From: DATFNI01 sp963712305
GTDB lineage: Bacteria > Bacteroidota > Rhodothermia > Balneolales > DATFMH01
Assembly (NCBI GenBank): GCA_963712305.1
Contig: CAVQHI010000001.1
Location: 2,108,001-2,172,000 of the forward strand
Direction of reading: 5' to 3'
Length of the DNA stretch: 64,000 nucleotides
The position numbers and the translations under genes were made by a program. Under the pieces are notes generated by a model. The model saw nothing but the letters and a program-made list of their open reading frames with translations, searched no databases and had not been told where the DNA came from. Positions 25,689-34,503 of the stretch are shown here, in pieces; position 1 is the stretch's first letter; every line of letters begins with the position of its first letter.

Positions 25689-26542
25689 CGCTTGTATCCC
25701 GAAAATGGATAGGTGCACACGTCAGCGCAGCAGGCGGTGTTGAAAATGTGCCCGATAACGCGAAGGAAATCGCTGCGCAGGCATTTGCCTTATTCACCAA
25801 AAATCAACGCCAATGGACTGCCAAACCACTAACAGAAGAAAATATTGAAGGATTTAAAATCCGGTGTAAAAAATATAGATATTCACCTGATCGTATTCTG
25901 CCGCATGCCAGCTACCTGATCAACATCGGAAATCCCAAGCCGGGTCCGTGGAAAAAATCGCGCAATGCCTTGCTGGATGAGATGCAGCGATGCGAACAAC
26001 TGGGCATCACCATGATTAATGTGCATCCGGGCGCTCACCTGAAGCAGATTTCAGAACAAGAGTGTCTTTCCCGCATAGCAACAGCCGTCAATGAACTTCA
26101 CCATGAAACCAGAAGTGTGACTGTCGTGCTTGAAAACACAGCCGGACAGGGAAGCAATGTCGGTTATCGGTTCGAACATCTTTCCGAAATCATCAACCAG
26201 GTTGAAGATAAAAGCAGGATTGGAGTATGCATCGATACGTGTCATGCCTACGCTGCCGGTTATAATATCAAAGATGAATTTTGTTTCAAACAAACCGTAA
26301 GAGAGCTTAAGGAATTGTTCGGGAAACAATTTTTGAAAGGCCTGCATTTGAATGATTCCAAACGAGAGCTGGGCAGCAGGGTTGATCGTCATGAGAAAAT
26401 CGGTGAAGGTGAACTGGGCTGGGAGACGTTTAAAATGATCGTCAATGAGCCCATCTTCAATGAGATGCCGCTCATCCTGGAAACACCGGATATGGATAAC
26501 TGGGCGAAGGAAATCAAGGCTCTCTACAAACTCATTGACTAA
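25685..26542 (+). CDS. nfo: endonuclease IV
   Basis: This AP endonuclease of base-excision repair is a zinc TIM-barrel enzyme. IGAHVSAAGGVENVP opens the family, followed by NVHPGAH, LENTAGQGSNVGY, CIDTCHAYAAGY, HLNDSKRELGSRVDRHEKIGEG (split landmarks) and a final PLILETP. These supply the His, Asp and Glu zinc ligands. From GTG 25685 the protein is 285 residues, the same as E. coli Nfo. An ATG at 25622 would add 21 residues translated through a REP hairpin. Either way the REP lies on the start region, which may have replaced the original start. Confidence 0.93.
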   Translation: MSLVSRKWIGAHVSAAGGVENVPDNAKEIAAQAFALFTKNQRQWTAKPLTEENIEGFKIRCKKYRYSPDRILPHASYLINIGNPKPGPWKKSRNALLDEMQRCEQLGITMINVHPGAHLKQISEQECLSRIATAVNELHHETRSVTVVLENTAGQGSNVGYRFEHLSEIINQVEDKSRIGVCIDTCHAYAAGYNIKDEFCFKQTVRELKELFGKQFLKGLHLNDSKRELGSRVDRHEKIGEGELGWETFKMIVNEPIFNEMPLILETPDMDNWAKEIKALYKLID

Positions 26543-26582
26543 ACACTACGAACGAAGCCGAGAACCAGGATGTTGATGGTGC

Positions 26583-27221
26583 ATGAATAAAAGCATTCTT
26601 TTAACAATTGCTCTGACTTTGGCTCTGACCGTAATTGGGGGGCGTCAGGCAAAAGCTCAAACTCAACATAAACAAATGGAACACGCAACATTGGGCGCCG
26701 GATGTTTCTGGTGCGTTGAAGCTGTCTTTCAAAGAGTAAGGGGTGTCATTTCCGTTGAGCCGGGTTACGCCGGAGGTGATGTGCCCAACCCGACGTATGA
26801 ACAGGTCTGTACCGGTCGCACCGGTCACGCAGAAGTAGCTCGCATCACGTTCGATCCAACCATGGTTTCATTTAAAACCCTGTTGGATGTCTTCTGGCAC
26901 ACGCACAATCCCACAACCCTCAATCGCCAGGGAGCAGATGTCGGTACACAGTATCGATCCGTTATATTCTACGAAAATGAACAACAGAGGAAGATTGCAG
27001 CAGAATCAAAGTCGAGAGTGGATGCATCAGGACTTTGGGACAAGCCGATCGTAACGGAAATCGAACCCCTGAAAAATTTCTACAAAGCGGAAAATTATCA
27101 TCAGGATTATTACAATAATCACCCGAATGCCGCCTATTGTTCCATCGTGATTGCACCCAAACTAACCAAGTTTGAAAAAGAATTCCCCGACCTGTTCCGT
27201 GAACCGGAGCATAAAAAGTGA
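26583..27221 (+). CDS. msrA: peptide methionine sulfoxide reductase MsrA, exported
   Basis: Reduces the S-form of methionine sulfoxide in proteins. The 212 residues start with a signal peptide (about 1-25, ending AKAQ), so the enzyme acts in the periplasm. GAGCFWCVEAVFQ carries the catalytic Cys41. EPGYAGG, HAEVARITFDP and GTQYRSVIF are family motifs. QDYYNNHPNAAYC near the C-terminus offers a resolving Cys. It stands alone between nfo and the M28 peptidase. Confidence 0.95.
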   Translation: MNKSILLTIALTLALTVIGGRQAKAQTQHKQMEHATLGAGCFWCVEAVFQRVRGVISVEPGYAGGDVPNPTYEQVCTGRTGHAEVARITFDPTMVSFKTLLDVFWHTHNPTTLNRQGADVGTQYRSVIFYENEQQRKIAAESKSRVDASGLWDKPIVTEIEPLKNFYKAENYHQDYYNNHPNAAYCSIVIAPKLTKFEKEFPDLFREPEHKK

Positions 27222-27324
27222 AATGACTTTAACCTTTCTCCTTTCTGCTTGTAATTGAAATGTGTTGACGGTATCTGCATATTACCGCTTTCATTAGGGT
27301 GTGATCTTAAATTTTGGAGGATAT

Positions 27325-29574
27325 ATGAACCGAGGAATATTCCAGGCAGCGGTATTTTCCGTTTTGATCTTTATAATCGCCCTGGCTCCGCAGGATAGTA
27401 CAGATACAGTCATTTTGGGATTTACCCCGGAGCACAGCAAACAGCAATTAGAACTCGAACAGAAATTTGACTCCTACCTGTCTCCCGATCATTTGCGTGA
27501 TCGTATGAAGCGGATGTCGTCAGAACCCAACCAGCTTGGATCACCTCACGATAAAAAGAATGCCGAATATCTACTCTCCCTGTTCAAAAAATGGGGATTT
27601 GATGCGCATATCGAACAATTCAAGGTGCTGTTCCCGACACCTAAAGAACGCGTATTGGAATTGGTCGGACCGACTCACATTAAAGCCAGTTTACATGAAC
27701 CTGCACTCAAGGAAGATGCAACGTCATCGATTCAGAAAAATACACTCCCTCCATATAATGCCTATGCTGCCGACGGAGATATTACCGCTGATCTTGTGTA
27801 CGTAAACCAGGGTGTACCTGATGATTACAAGGAACTGGAAGAACGCGGTATTTCTGTTAAGGGAAAGATCGTTATTGCGCGTTACGGCGGTTCATGGCGC
27901 GGCATCAAGCCGAAAGTAGCCTATGAACACGGGGCCATCGGATGCATCCTCTATTCCGATCCTCTTGACGACGGATACCACCAAGGCGATTCCTACCCGG
28001 AAGGTTCCTGGCGCCCGGATGAAGGGGTGCAGCGCGGTTCGGTCATGGACATGCCCATCCAGCCGGGAGATCCTCTGACACCCGGAGTTGGAGCAACAGA
28101 AAATGCACACCGCATCCCACGCGACTCGGCGAAGGTTATCCTGAAGATTCCCGTTCTGCCTATTTCTTATGCCGATGCTCAACCATTGCTTGCAGCTCTC
28201 AAGGGACCTGTGGCTCCTCCATCATGGCGGGGCGCCTTGCCAATCACGTATCACATTGGGCCTGGTCCTGCAAAAGTCCACCTGAAAGTATCCTTCAACT
28301 GGGACATGGTTCCGTTGTATGATGTCATCGCAAAGATGCGGGGATCGGAGGAACCCGATCAATGGGTCATTCGCGGCAACCATATGGACGGCTGGGTGTT
28401 TGGAGCTGCAGATCCCCTGAGTGGAAATACAGCGATGATGGAAGAAGCCTATGCCATCGGTCAGCTTGCCAAAACAGGATGGAGACCAAAACGAACCATT
28501 GTGTATTGCAGTTGGGACGGCGAAGAGCCAGCATTATTGGGATCGACTGAATGGGTCGAAGAACACGCTGATGAGTTGCAAAAGAAAGCGGTCCTCTATA
28601 TAAACTCGGATGGAAATAGTCGTGGATTCTTGTATGTCGGTGGTTCCCACAGCCTGCAGCATTTCATTAACCAGGTAGGTCATAGTGTTATCGATCCGGA
28701 GCGTCATGTCGATGTCATCGAACGCCTCCGGGCCCGCAGACTCGTTAATGGCGACAAAGAAGTGGCTAATGGCAAAGATCTGACGATCTATCCGCTTGGT
28801 TCCGGATCTGACTACTCGCCGTTCCTGCAACATCTTGGCATCGCATCACTAAACATGGGATATGGTGGTGAAGGAGGCGGTGGCTCTTACCACTCGCGAT
28901 ATGATTCATTCGATCATTATCGCAGGTTTGGAGATCCGAGCTTTGAGTATGGAGTCGCGCTAAGTAAAACAGCCGGTCGTGCTGTACTGCGTTTTGCGGA
29001 TGCTGACTTGCTGCCTTTCCACTATTCCGATATGGCCGACCAGGTTGGAGAGTATCTCAATCAGATCAAAAAAATGATCGGGGATATGAGGGATGAGGCC
29101 AAATTCCAACATAAGCTTTTACGAGATAGCACATACATATTGGCTGCCGATCCGACAAAAACTTACAATCCTCCCAAAACGTTGTCTGACGTTCCCTATC
29201 TCAACTTTGCCCCGCTTGAAAATGCCGTCGCTTATTTGAAGAACAGCGCCGCATCTTTTGATTCTGCTTTCGCGATTCAGATGAAGAATGGAGTAACTCT
29301 TTCATCAGCTAAAATACATGCATTAAATGATGCACTTCAGTCCGCCGAGCAGGAATTGACGGATAAAGGTGGTCTGCCGCGTCGTCCCTGGTTCCGCCAC
29401 CAGATTTATGCTCCTGGATTTTATACAGGGTATGGTGTCAAGACCTTGCCCGGGGTTCGCGAGGCTATCGATCAGAGAAACTGGAACGAGGCTTCAAAAG
29501 AAGTGGGCATTACAGCCGAAGCCATCAACCGGTATTCCCAACATATCAACGAAGCAGTGAGTATGCTTCGCTAA
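27325..29574 (+). CDS. M28 family metallopeptidase (glutamate carboxypeptidase II-like), secreted
   Basis: The product is 749 residues from ATG 27325, which has GGAGG at the right distance; a GTG at 27301 is rejected. A signal segment is followed by a PA insert (about 110-330) and the di-zinc peptidase domain. IRGNHMDGWVFGAADPLSG gives a His and the bridging Asp, SWDGEEPALLGSTEW the catalytic Glu and a Glu ligand, YINSDGN an Asp, and SYHSRYDSFD the last His. A C-terminal helical dimer-type domain ends it. Relatives trim C-terminal acidic residues from peptides. Confidence 0.92.
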   Translation: MNRGIFQAAVFSVLIFIIALAPQDSTDTVILGFTPEHSKQQLELEQKFDSYLSPDHLRDRMKRMSSEPNQLGSPHDKKNAEYLLSLFKKWGFDAHIEQFKVLFPTPKERVLELVGPTHIKASLHEPALKEDATSSIQKNTLPPYNAYAADGDITADLVYVNQGVPDDYKELEERGISVKGKIVIARYGGSWRGIKPKVAYEHGAIGCILYSDPLDDGYHQGDSYPEGSWRPDEGVQRGSVMDMPIQPGDPLTPGVGATENAHRIPRDSAKVILKIPVLPISYADAQPLLAALKGPVAPPSWRGALPITYHIGPGPAKVHLKVSFNWDMVPLYDVIAKMRGSEEPDQWVIRGNHMDGWVFGAADPLSGNTAMMEEAYAIGQLAKTGWRPKRTIVYCSWDGEEPALLGSTEWVEEHADELQKKAVLYINSDGNSRGFLYVGGSHSLQHFINQVGHSVIDPERHVDVIERLRARRLVNGDKEVANGKDLTIYPLGSGSDYSPFLQHLGIASLNMGYGGEGGGGSYHSRYDSFDHYRRFGDPSFEYGVALSKTAGRAVLRFADADLLPFHYSDMADQVGEYLNQIKKMIGDMRDEAKFQHKLLRDSTYILAADPTKTYNPPKTLSDVPYLNFAPLENAVAYLKNSAASFDSAFAIQMKNGVTLSSAKIHALNDALQSAEQELTDKGGLPRRPWFRHQIYAPGFYTGYGVKTLPGVREAIDQRNWNEASKEVGITAEAINRYSQHINEAVSMLR

Positions 29575-29581
29575 AGAAATA

Positions 29582-29638
29582 AACCACGGAGTTCGCAGAC
29601 TATACAACTTTTTGTAATCTCCTGTGAACTCCGTGGTT
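29582..29638. terminator. hairpin between convergent genes
   Basis: AACCACGGAGTTC (29582-29594) pairs perfectly with GAACTCCGTGGTT (29626-29638) around a 31-base loop. It lies between the M28 gene and the leftward aldo/keto reductase gene. The wording is that of a dispersed intergenic repeat, so terminator function is inferred from position. Confidence 0.6.
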
Positions 29639-29650
29639 ACCTCATGCACT

Positions 29651-30496
29651 TCAGAAATCAAAATGATCCGGATCCGGACCTAAACGATCATGCTTATCGA
29701 GGGCATCAATTTTCTCGATTTCCTCGTCGGTCAGATCAAAGTCAAAAATCTGGGCATTTTCATAAATACGCTCTTTGTGTACTGACTTAGGGATTACAAC
29801 AATTCCTTTTTGCTGCTCCCACCGAAGTGTTACCTGCACAGGTGTTTTATCATATTTCTTCCCGATCTCGATCAGTTCTTTGATGTCCATAACCTTCCCT
29901 TTCATGATAGGGCTCCAGGCTTCAAGACGAATCTCATTTTCCTGGCAAAACTTCTGAAGATCAGGTTGTTGCAGGTAGGGATGAAACTCAACCTGGTCGA
30001 CGGCAGGTACAACACTCGCATAGGACATTAAATCCTGCAGATGATGAACCAGGAAGTTGCTCACGCCTATAGCACGAATCTTTCCTTCTTTGTGTAGATT
30101 CTCCATGGCATGCCAGGTTTCTTTGTACTTGCCGACAACCGGCCAGTGAATCAGATACAGATCCAGATAATCCGTTCCCAGTTTCTCCAGGCTGGCATTA
30201 AACGCTTTGATAGTCTGATCATAACCCTGGTCGGAGTTCCACACTTTGGAGGTCAGAAAGATATCACTCCTTGATACGCCACTTTCCTTGATTGCTTTTC
30301 CAACTCCTTTTTCATTACCGTAAAGTGCGGCCGTGTCGATGCTCCGGTACCCGGCTTCAATCGCCCACTTGACTGAATTTTCAACTTCAGATCCCTCTTT
30401 AACTTTATAAGTACCGAAACCCATCCACGGCATTTTGATGTTTCCGCGTATAGTAACAGTGTCTTTTAAATCAATTGGTGCTTCAGCTATCATCAT
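29651..30496 (-). CDS. aldo/keto reductase
   Basis: The product is 281 residues, an NADPH-dependent oxidoreductase of the AKR5 kind. The catalytic tetrad is visible: Asp54 and Tyr59 in RSIDTAALYGNE, Lys84 in TSKVWN and His117 in YLIHWP. GVSNFLVHHL and VIPKSVHKERIYEN bind the cofactor. It reduces aldehydes or 2,5-diketogluconate-like sugars; substrate open. The gene is leftward, head to head with hutG. Confidence 0.9.
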   Translation of the reverse strand: MMIAEAPIDLKDTVTIRGNIKMPWMGFGTYKVKEGSEVENSVKWAIEAGYRSIDTAALYGNEKGVGKAIKESGVSRSDIFLTSKVWNSDQGYDQTIKAFNASLEKLGTDYLDLYLIHWPVVGKYKETWHAMENLHKEGKIRAIGVSNFLVHHLQDLMSYASVVPAVDQVEFHPYLQQPDLQKFCQENEIRLEAWSPIMKGKVMDIKELIEIGKKYDKTPVQVTLRWEQQKGIVVIPKSVHKERIYENAQIFDFDLTDEEIEKIDALDKHDRLGPDPDHFDF

Positions 30497-30636
30497 TATA
30501 TTTTTTGATTTCCTTAAAAGGTTGCTGTGGACTTCTTAAACAAGGTAATGGGTTTGAACGTGCCATTCGATTTCTCTTTCAAGAGATTGCGGCAGGTTGT
30601 ACTTTATAAGTATCACTAAACGATGGGGGTGATATT

Positions 30637-31587
30637 ATGATGCCAACATTTATTCAACCAATCATCGATTTACCAACCCGCCAGTCAGATGACCCCAAAG
30701 TTGGCCACCTGATTCATCGAGATAATACTATCTATTCTGATACTCGTGCGGTTCTGATCGGATTTCCCTCGGATGAAGGTGTTCGCCGTAACTGGGGAAG
30801 GGCCGGTGCCTCCAAAGCACCGGATTATATACGTCAGCAGCTTTTCCGCCTGACACCACCAGCAACCGAAACTGTTCACTCTCCATTCATTGAACTTCTC
30901 GAGCACACGGTCGATCTCGGGAATATCCAAATGGAAGGCGACATGGAAACCGACCAGGAACATCTCGGAGAATTGGTCGGGAAATATTTAGCTGAAGACA
31001 TTATTCCCATTATCCTTGGCGGTGGACATGAGACCGCTTACGGCCATTTCCTGGGATATGTCCATGCAAAGAAAGATTGTGAAATCATCAACTGGGATGC
31101 TCACTCTGACGTCCGACCATTCAAAAACGGCAGGGCACACTCCGGCTCGCCATTCCGCCAGGCTATGGAACACGACTCGGGTCGATGCAAAAAATACACC
31201 GTAGCCGGTTTGCAGGAACATAGCTTTTCCCGTGAACATCGTCTCTACATCGAATCAAACGGCGGAAACTGCGTGATGAAATCCCACCTGACAACCGAAC
31301 GAATTGCGCGATTGTACGATGGCCTCGAAATTGATACAATGGCTACCTTCGACATGGATGTGCTTGATCAATCCCTGGCTCCGGGAGTAAGTGCACCGGC
31401 TGTAAATGGACTAAACCTGGATCTCTGGCTGTTTGCTGCAGAACAGGCAGGCAAGAATCCCATTATTCATTCCATGGACCTGGTTGAGTTCAATCCGGAG
31501 TATGATCGGGACGCTCATACAGCAAGAGTTGCCGCATTAACGATCTGGCATTTTTTGCTGGGGTTGTCGCTGAAGGGAGCTGGGTGA
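30637..31587 (+). CDS. hutG: formimidoylglutamase (arginase family), last hut enzyme
   Basis: The product is 316 residues of the ureohydrolase fold. Manganese ligands are visible in LGGGHE (His131), NWDAHSDVRP (Asp154, His156, Asp158) and TFDMDVLDQSLAPG (two Asp). The sequence resembles formimidoylglutamase more than arginase or agmatinase, and hutUHI at 12-18 kb lack this activity, so it likely completes histidine breakdown to glutamate and formamide. It is separated from the other hut genes by 12 kb. A GGGGGTGAT lies ahead of the start. Confidence 0.85.
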   Translation: MMPTFIQPIIDLPTRQSDDPKVGHLIHRDNTIYSDTRAVLIGFPSDEGVRRNWGRAGASKAPDYIRQQLFRLTPPATETVHSPFIELLEHTVDLGNIQMEGDMETDQEHLGELVGKYLAEDIIPIILGGGHETAYGHFLGYVHAKKDCEIINWDAHSDVRPFKNGRAHSGSPFRQAMEHDSGRCKKYTVAGLQEHSFSREHRLYIESNGGNCVMKSHLTTERIARLYDGLEIDTMATFDMDVLDQSLAPGVSAPAVNGLNLDLWLFAAEQAGKNPIIHSMDLVEFNPEYDRDAHTARVAALTIWHFLLGLSLKGAG

Positions 31588-31610
31588 TTATCTGAATGCT
31601 TCGTTATGTT

Positions 31611-31753
31611 CCTACCCCTAAATCCCCTGAAAGGGGACCTTCAATGTATACCGTTAGATCACGCAGAGCCAGAGATGGATCGTGTTTACTTTTAGGTACT
31701 TAACGCATTAGAAGCAACTGGTTAGAGTCCCCTTTAGGGGATTTAGGAGTAGG
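31611..31753. mobile_element. MITE-like repeat, copy A
   Basis: About 143 bases. The left end CCTACCCCTAAATCCCCTGA and the right end, whose complement is CCTACTCCTAAATCCCCTAA, are matching terminal inverted repeats of about 29 bp with three differences. Each end also folds on itself (CCCCT..AGGGG). There is no gene inside. Copy B (46101-46235) has the same ends, and one end stands alone beside the IS110 element. Confidence 0.7.
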
Positions 31754-31776
31754 ACAAGGCGGGGTGAGGGAAAAAA

Positions 31777-31803
31777 CAAAACCCTCCTTTTGGGAGGGTT
31801 TTG
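31777..31803. terminator. bidirectional Rho-independent terminator
   Basis: CAAAACCCTCC (31777-31787) pairs with GGAGGGTTTTG (31793-31803). An A-run on one side and a T-run on the other let it serve hutG (plus) and the DJ-1 gene (minus). Confidence 0.85.
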
Positions 31804-31844
31804 AGTGTGTGGCTTTGCAGCGTCTCCGGATGATTGAGTGAGAT

Positions 31845-32444
31845 TCATGCATGGACCGCTTCTTCGTGTTCGATGCGGGTTCCTAAAACTTTGAGAAATT
31901 GTGCAAGCCATTGTGGGTGTGCAGGCCAGGCCGGAGCAGTTACCAGGTTGGCATCTGTGTAAGCCTGATCGACCGGGATATCCATGTAGGTCCCGCCGGC
32001 TTCATTTACTTCAGGACCGATCGCAGGATAAGCACTGCTCTTGCGTCCCTTCAAAGCACCGGCTGCGGCCATCAATTGCGCTGCATGGCAAATGGCAGCA
32101 ATCGGTTTCTTGTTGTCAGCAAAATGGCGCACGATTTCGAGGACTCGCTTATTCAGCCGCAGGTATTCCGGAGCGCGGCCGCCCGGGATGACCAATGCAT
32201 CGTAATTCTCAGGCTTCACTGAATCGAAATCAGCGTTTAGTGTAAACAGGTGTCCCGGTTTTTCGGAATAGGTCTGATCTCCGACGAAATCGTGAACGGC
32301 CGTTTTAACCGTATCACCTTTTTTCTTGTCCGGACAAACGGCGTGAACGGTGTGTCCAACCATTTGCAGCGCCTGAAATGGAACGTATGTTTCCAGGTCT
32401 TCTGCAAAATCGCCGACCAACATCAAAATTTTCTTCCCTGCCAT
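31845..32444 (-). CDS. DJ-1/PfpI family protein
   Basis: The product is 199 residues of the glutamine-amidotransferase-like fold. Catalytic Cys in AAICHAAQLM (about 118-127) follows the nucleophile-elbow pattern, and VIPGGRAPEYLR contributes the acidic and Gly-rich part of the site. Members act as deglycases, holdases or peptidases, and the sequence alone does not choose among them. It is bounded by a strong terminator on its 3' side. Confidence 0.88.
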   Translation of the reverse strand: MAGKKILMLVGDFAEDLETYVPFQALQMVGHTVHAVCPDKKKGDTVKTAVHDFVGDQTYSEKPGHLFTLNADFDSVKPENYDALVIPGGRAPEYLRLNKRVLEIVRHFADNKKPIAAICHAAQLMAAAGALKGRKSSAYPAIGPEVNEAGGTYMDIPVDQAYTDANLVTAPAWPAHPQWLAQFLKVLGTRIEHEEAVHA

Positions 32445-32524
32445 AATACTTCTCCGTTTAGAATGACTGTTTCAATGAGATTCATAAATCGAAAACAGTC
32501 ACACTATTGGAATCGTTTTCAATT

Positions 32525-33220
32525 TCAAAAATAGACCGATACACCGAAACGGACATATGCGGGATTTATCGAAAAACCTGTCTCTGAACTCGTACTTCTC
32601 TGACTCGTACTGTAATCTGGTCCGAAATTAGAGCCCTTTGAAATAGATCGATAGTAACTCCCCTCTATGCTCGGAACATATTCTGCTGTAAAGCTGGTAT
32701 TTCGAGTAGCGAACCACTCTATGCCAGCTACACCCTGTAATGCGATATTTTCGTCTAAATTTATATTAATGGATTTAATTCCAGATGATGCAGTACCCGC
32801 TGTACTTTTTACATGCTTGTAATTGAGGGAAATATCGGGCCCCAAGCCATAATAAAAGCGGATTTTATCATAAATATTCTGATACCAAAGATAATTCATT
32901 ACAACGCCGATGCGTAAATACTCATTTTGATGTCTCTGACTATTATTTGCGTGATCTTTTGAGTATCTCCCATTAAAATCAAGTCCCCATCGAATCGCAT
33001 TTTTCCGTGATAAAATCCTCTGAAAGGAAATTGTCGAACCGATAAAACCACCAAGTGTGAAATTATCATTAATCTGAAACTGCAATGCTGTGGCTCCATC
33101 TTTAAGATTTGTATAGCTGCTGTCTGTATTTTGAGCTAAAACAAGAGTGGGTATCAGAAATAAAAACACAATCATGATTGTAGAAACAGATAATCTAACA
33201 TGTAGGAAATTGTTACCCAT
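32525..33220 (-). CDS. outer-membrane beta-barrel protein, paralogue 1
   Basis: The product is 231 residues from ATG 33220, which has AGAGGTGAG a few bases before; a GTG three codons earlier is less likely. A signal peptide (ending LVLAQ) is followed by eight or so amphipathic strands. It ends in VYF, a barrel assembly signal. FTLGGFIGSTISFQRILSRKNAIRWG parallels the downstream gene's neighbour almost motif for motif (landmark only). It is a product of tandem duplication with the gene at 33242. Function unknown; size suits an OmpA/OmpW-like small barrel. Confidence 0.75.
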   Translation of the reverse strand: MGNNFLHVRLSVSTIMIVFLFLIPTLVLAQNTDSSYTNLKDGATALQFQINDNFTLGGFIGSTISFQRILSRKNAIRWGLDFNGRYSKDHANNSQRHQNEYLRIGVVMNYLWYQNIYDKIRFYYGLGPDISLNYKHVKSTAGTASSGIKSININLDENIALQGVAGIEWFATRNTSFTAEYVPSIEGSYYRSISKGSNFGPDYSTSQRSTSSETGFSINPAYVRFGVSVYF

Positions 33221-33241
33221 GAAACTCACCTCTTATCTATA

Positions 33242-33916
33242 TCAAAAATAAATGGATATGCCAAAACGCACCGGCTCCGAACCAATATTTGCCGATGTTG
33301 TTGTTAACGATGACCTGGCTTGAACATCATACTCATTTTGATAATACCTTGTAACCCGAAAAGTATGCCGTCCTTCAATGAGTGGTAAGTACTCGGCTAC
33401 CAGACTCATATGATTATTTATGAACCATTCGGCTCCTATAACTCCTTCCACACCAAACCCTTCATCTGTCTGGACCATTTTCGTGGTTATTTGCTGGTCC
33501 GTTTGATCATGCCATGTATTCTGGTACTTGAATAGTAGTCGGGGACCTAATCCATAATAGAATCGAATCCTGTGTTGCAGATGAGCATACCACAAGTAGT
33601 TCATCGTGATCGTTGTGTTAATATTGCCTTGCTTATTTTTGACTGTCGATCCGCTGTGATTCTTGTCAAAACCGCCGCTCAAACTCAATCCCCACCTGAT
33701 GGCGTTTCTCTGAGAGAGTGTTTTTTGGAAGGAAATCAGTGTTCCGGAAAAGTTACTAAGCGAAAAATTTTTGCCGATTTTGAATTGTATGGCCCACGTA
33801 CTGTCATTATAGCTTGAATAATATGATGGTCTCTCCTGGGCCAAAACATTCTGGTAAGACGTAACGAATCCGGCAATCACAAATAGCACAAATAAAAAAC
33901 ATTTACCATTACTCAT
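33242..33916 (-). CDS. outer-membrane beta-barrel protein, paralogue 2
   Basis: The product is 224 residues from ATG 33916, preceded by AAGGAAGA; a longer start at 33952 has no such site. Signal peptide ending VLAQE, then a small barrel ending IYF. It shares with the next gene (32525-33220) the stretches FSGTLISFQKTLSQRNAIRWG, MNYLWY, RFYYGLGP and EYLPLIEG (seen there as EYVPSIEG). The two genes are 21 bases apart and form one operon. Function unknown. Confidence 0.75.
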   Translation of the reverse strand: MSNGKCFLFVLFVIAGFVTSYQNVLAQERPSYYSSYNDSTWAIQFKIGKNFSLSNFSGTLISFQKTLSQRNAIRWGLSLSGGFDKNHSGSTVKNKQGNINTTITMNYLWYAHLQHRIRFYYGLGPRLLFKYQNTWHDQTDQQITTKMVQTDEGFGVEGVIGAEWFINNHMSLVAEYLPLIEGRHTFRVTRYYQNEYDVQARSSLTTTSANIGSEPVRFGISIYF

Positions 33917-34113
33917 TTTCTTCCTTTTGATTTTCGAACCATTGTGAATCATCTGGAAGTATAGATAGGCAAATAAGTTAGCAATTTCCTTAGCATAAAG
34001 ATGTTACAAAAAGGATTCTCTTCAGGTTTGATGAAACCACTAATCGATTTAGATTAGACAGGTGTAAATGCGGTTTAAATTGTGTTTTTTTTGTCTCTTA
34101 ACCTCACCTCCAG

Positions 34114-34139
34114 CCCCTCTCCATATGCATGGAGAGGGG
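34114..34139. repeat. palindromic repeat (CCCCTCTCCAT type)
   Basis: CCCCTCTCCAT at 34114-34124 pairs with ATGGAGAGGGG at 34129-34139 around a 4-base loop, preceded by CCTCACCTCCAG. It looks like a dispersed intergenic repeat. Confidence 0.7.
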
Positions 34140-34275
34140 AGTTTGACGGTGGAGAAATTATTTTTAGGATCTTTGAGCAGTTTTCTTTGAGATAAGTGGC
34201 GATAGCACCATGGTGTTAGTAAACTGAGAATAAGCGTGACTGCGAACGGGAGCAATTGGACTTACCTCATTTTGA

Positions 34276-34415
34276 GAAGGCTTTGAAAAACCAGGGATTT
34301 TGTTCAAGATCAAAGCCTGAGCGACTTTGAAACCGCAGCATATTTACCATATTCGAGGATTTCTAAGTTGCGAAAATGCAGATATTGGACAAAAAAACGG
34401 TTTTGCAAAGCCTTC
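34276..34415. mobile_element. MITE-like element, about 140 bp
   Basis: The left end GAAGGCTTTGAAAAACC (34276-34292) is matched, inverted, by the right end ending CAAAGCCTTC (34406-34415), whose complement is GAAGGCTTTGCAAAACCG. The centre is AT-rich without a gene. Ends like these belong to non-autonomous derivatives of DDE transposons. The parent is not in the window. Confidence 0.5.
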
Positions 34416-34503
34416 TTTGAATGAGACAGACTACCCAAATCAGTTGTTAGAGAAAGGCTTAGACTATGGCATTAACTGATAGTTTCTGGCGAGATCTGTA
34501 TAA

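Larger units (their letters stand above)
33953..34503. other. intergenic region with repeats, no gene
   Basis: About 550 bases upstream of the barrel operon and downstream of the lipoprotein gene. It contains the hairpin repeat at 34114-34139 and the MITE-like element at 34276-34415. The short frame at 34049-34255 is read out of the repeat and is not a gene. Confidence 0.6.
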
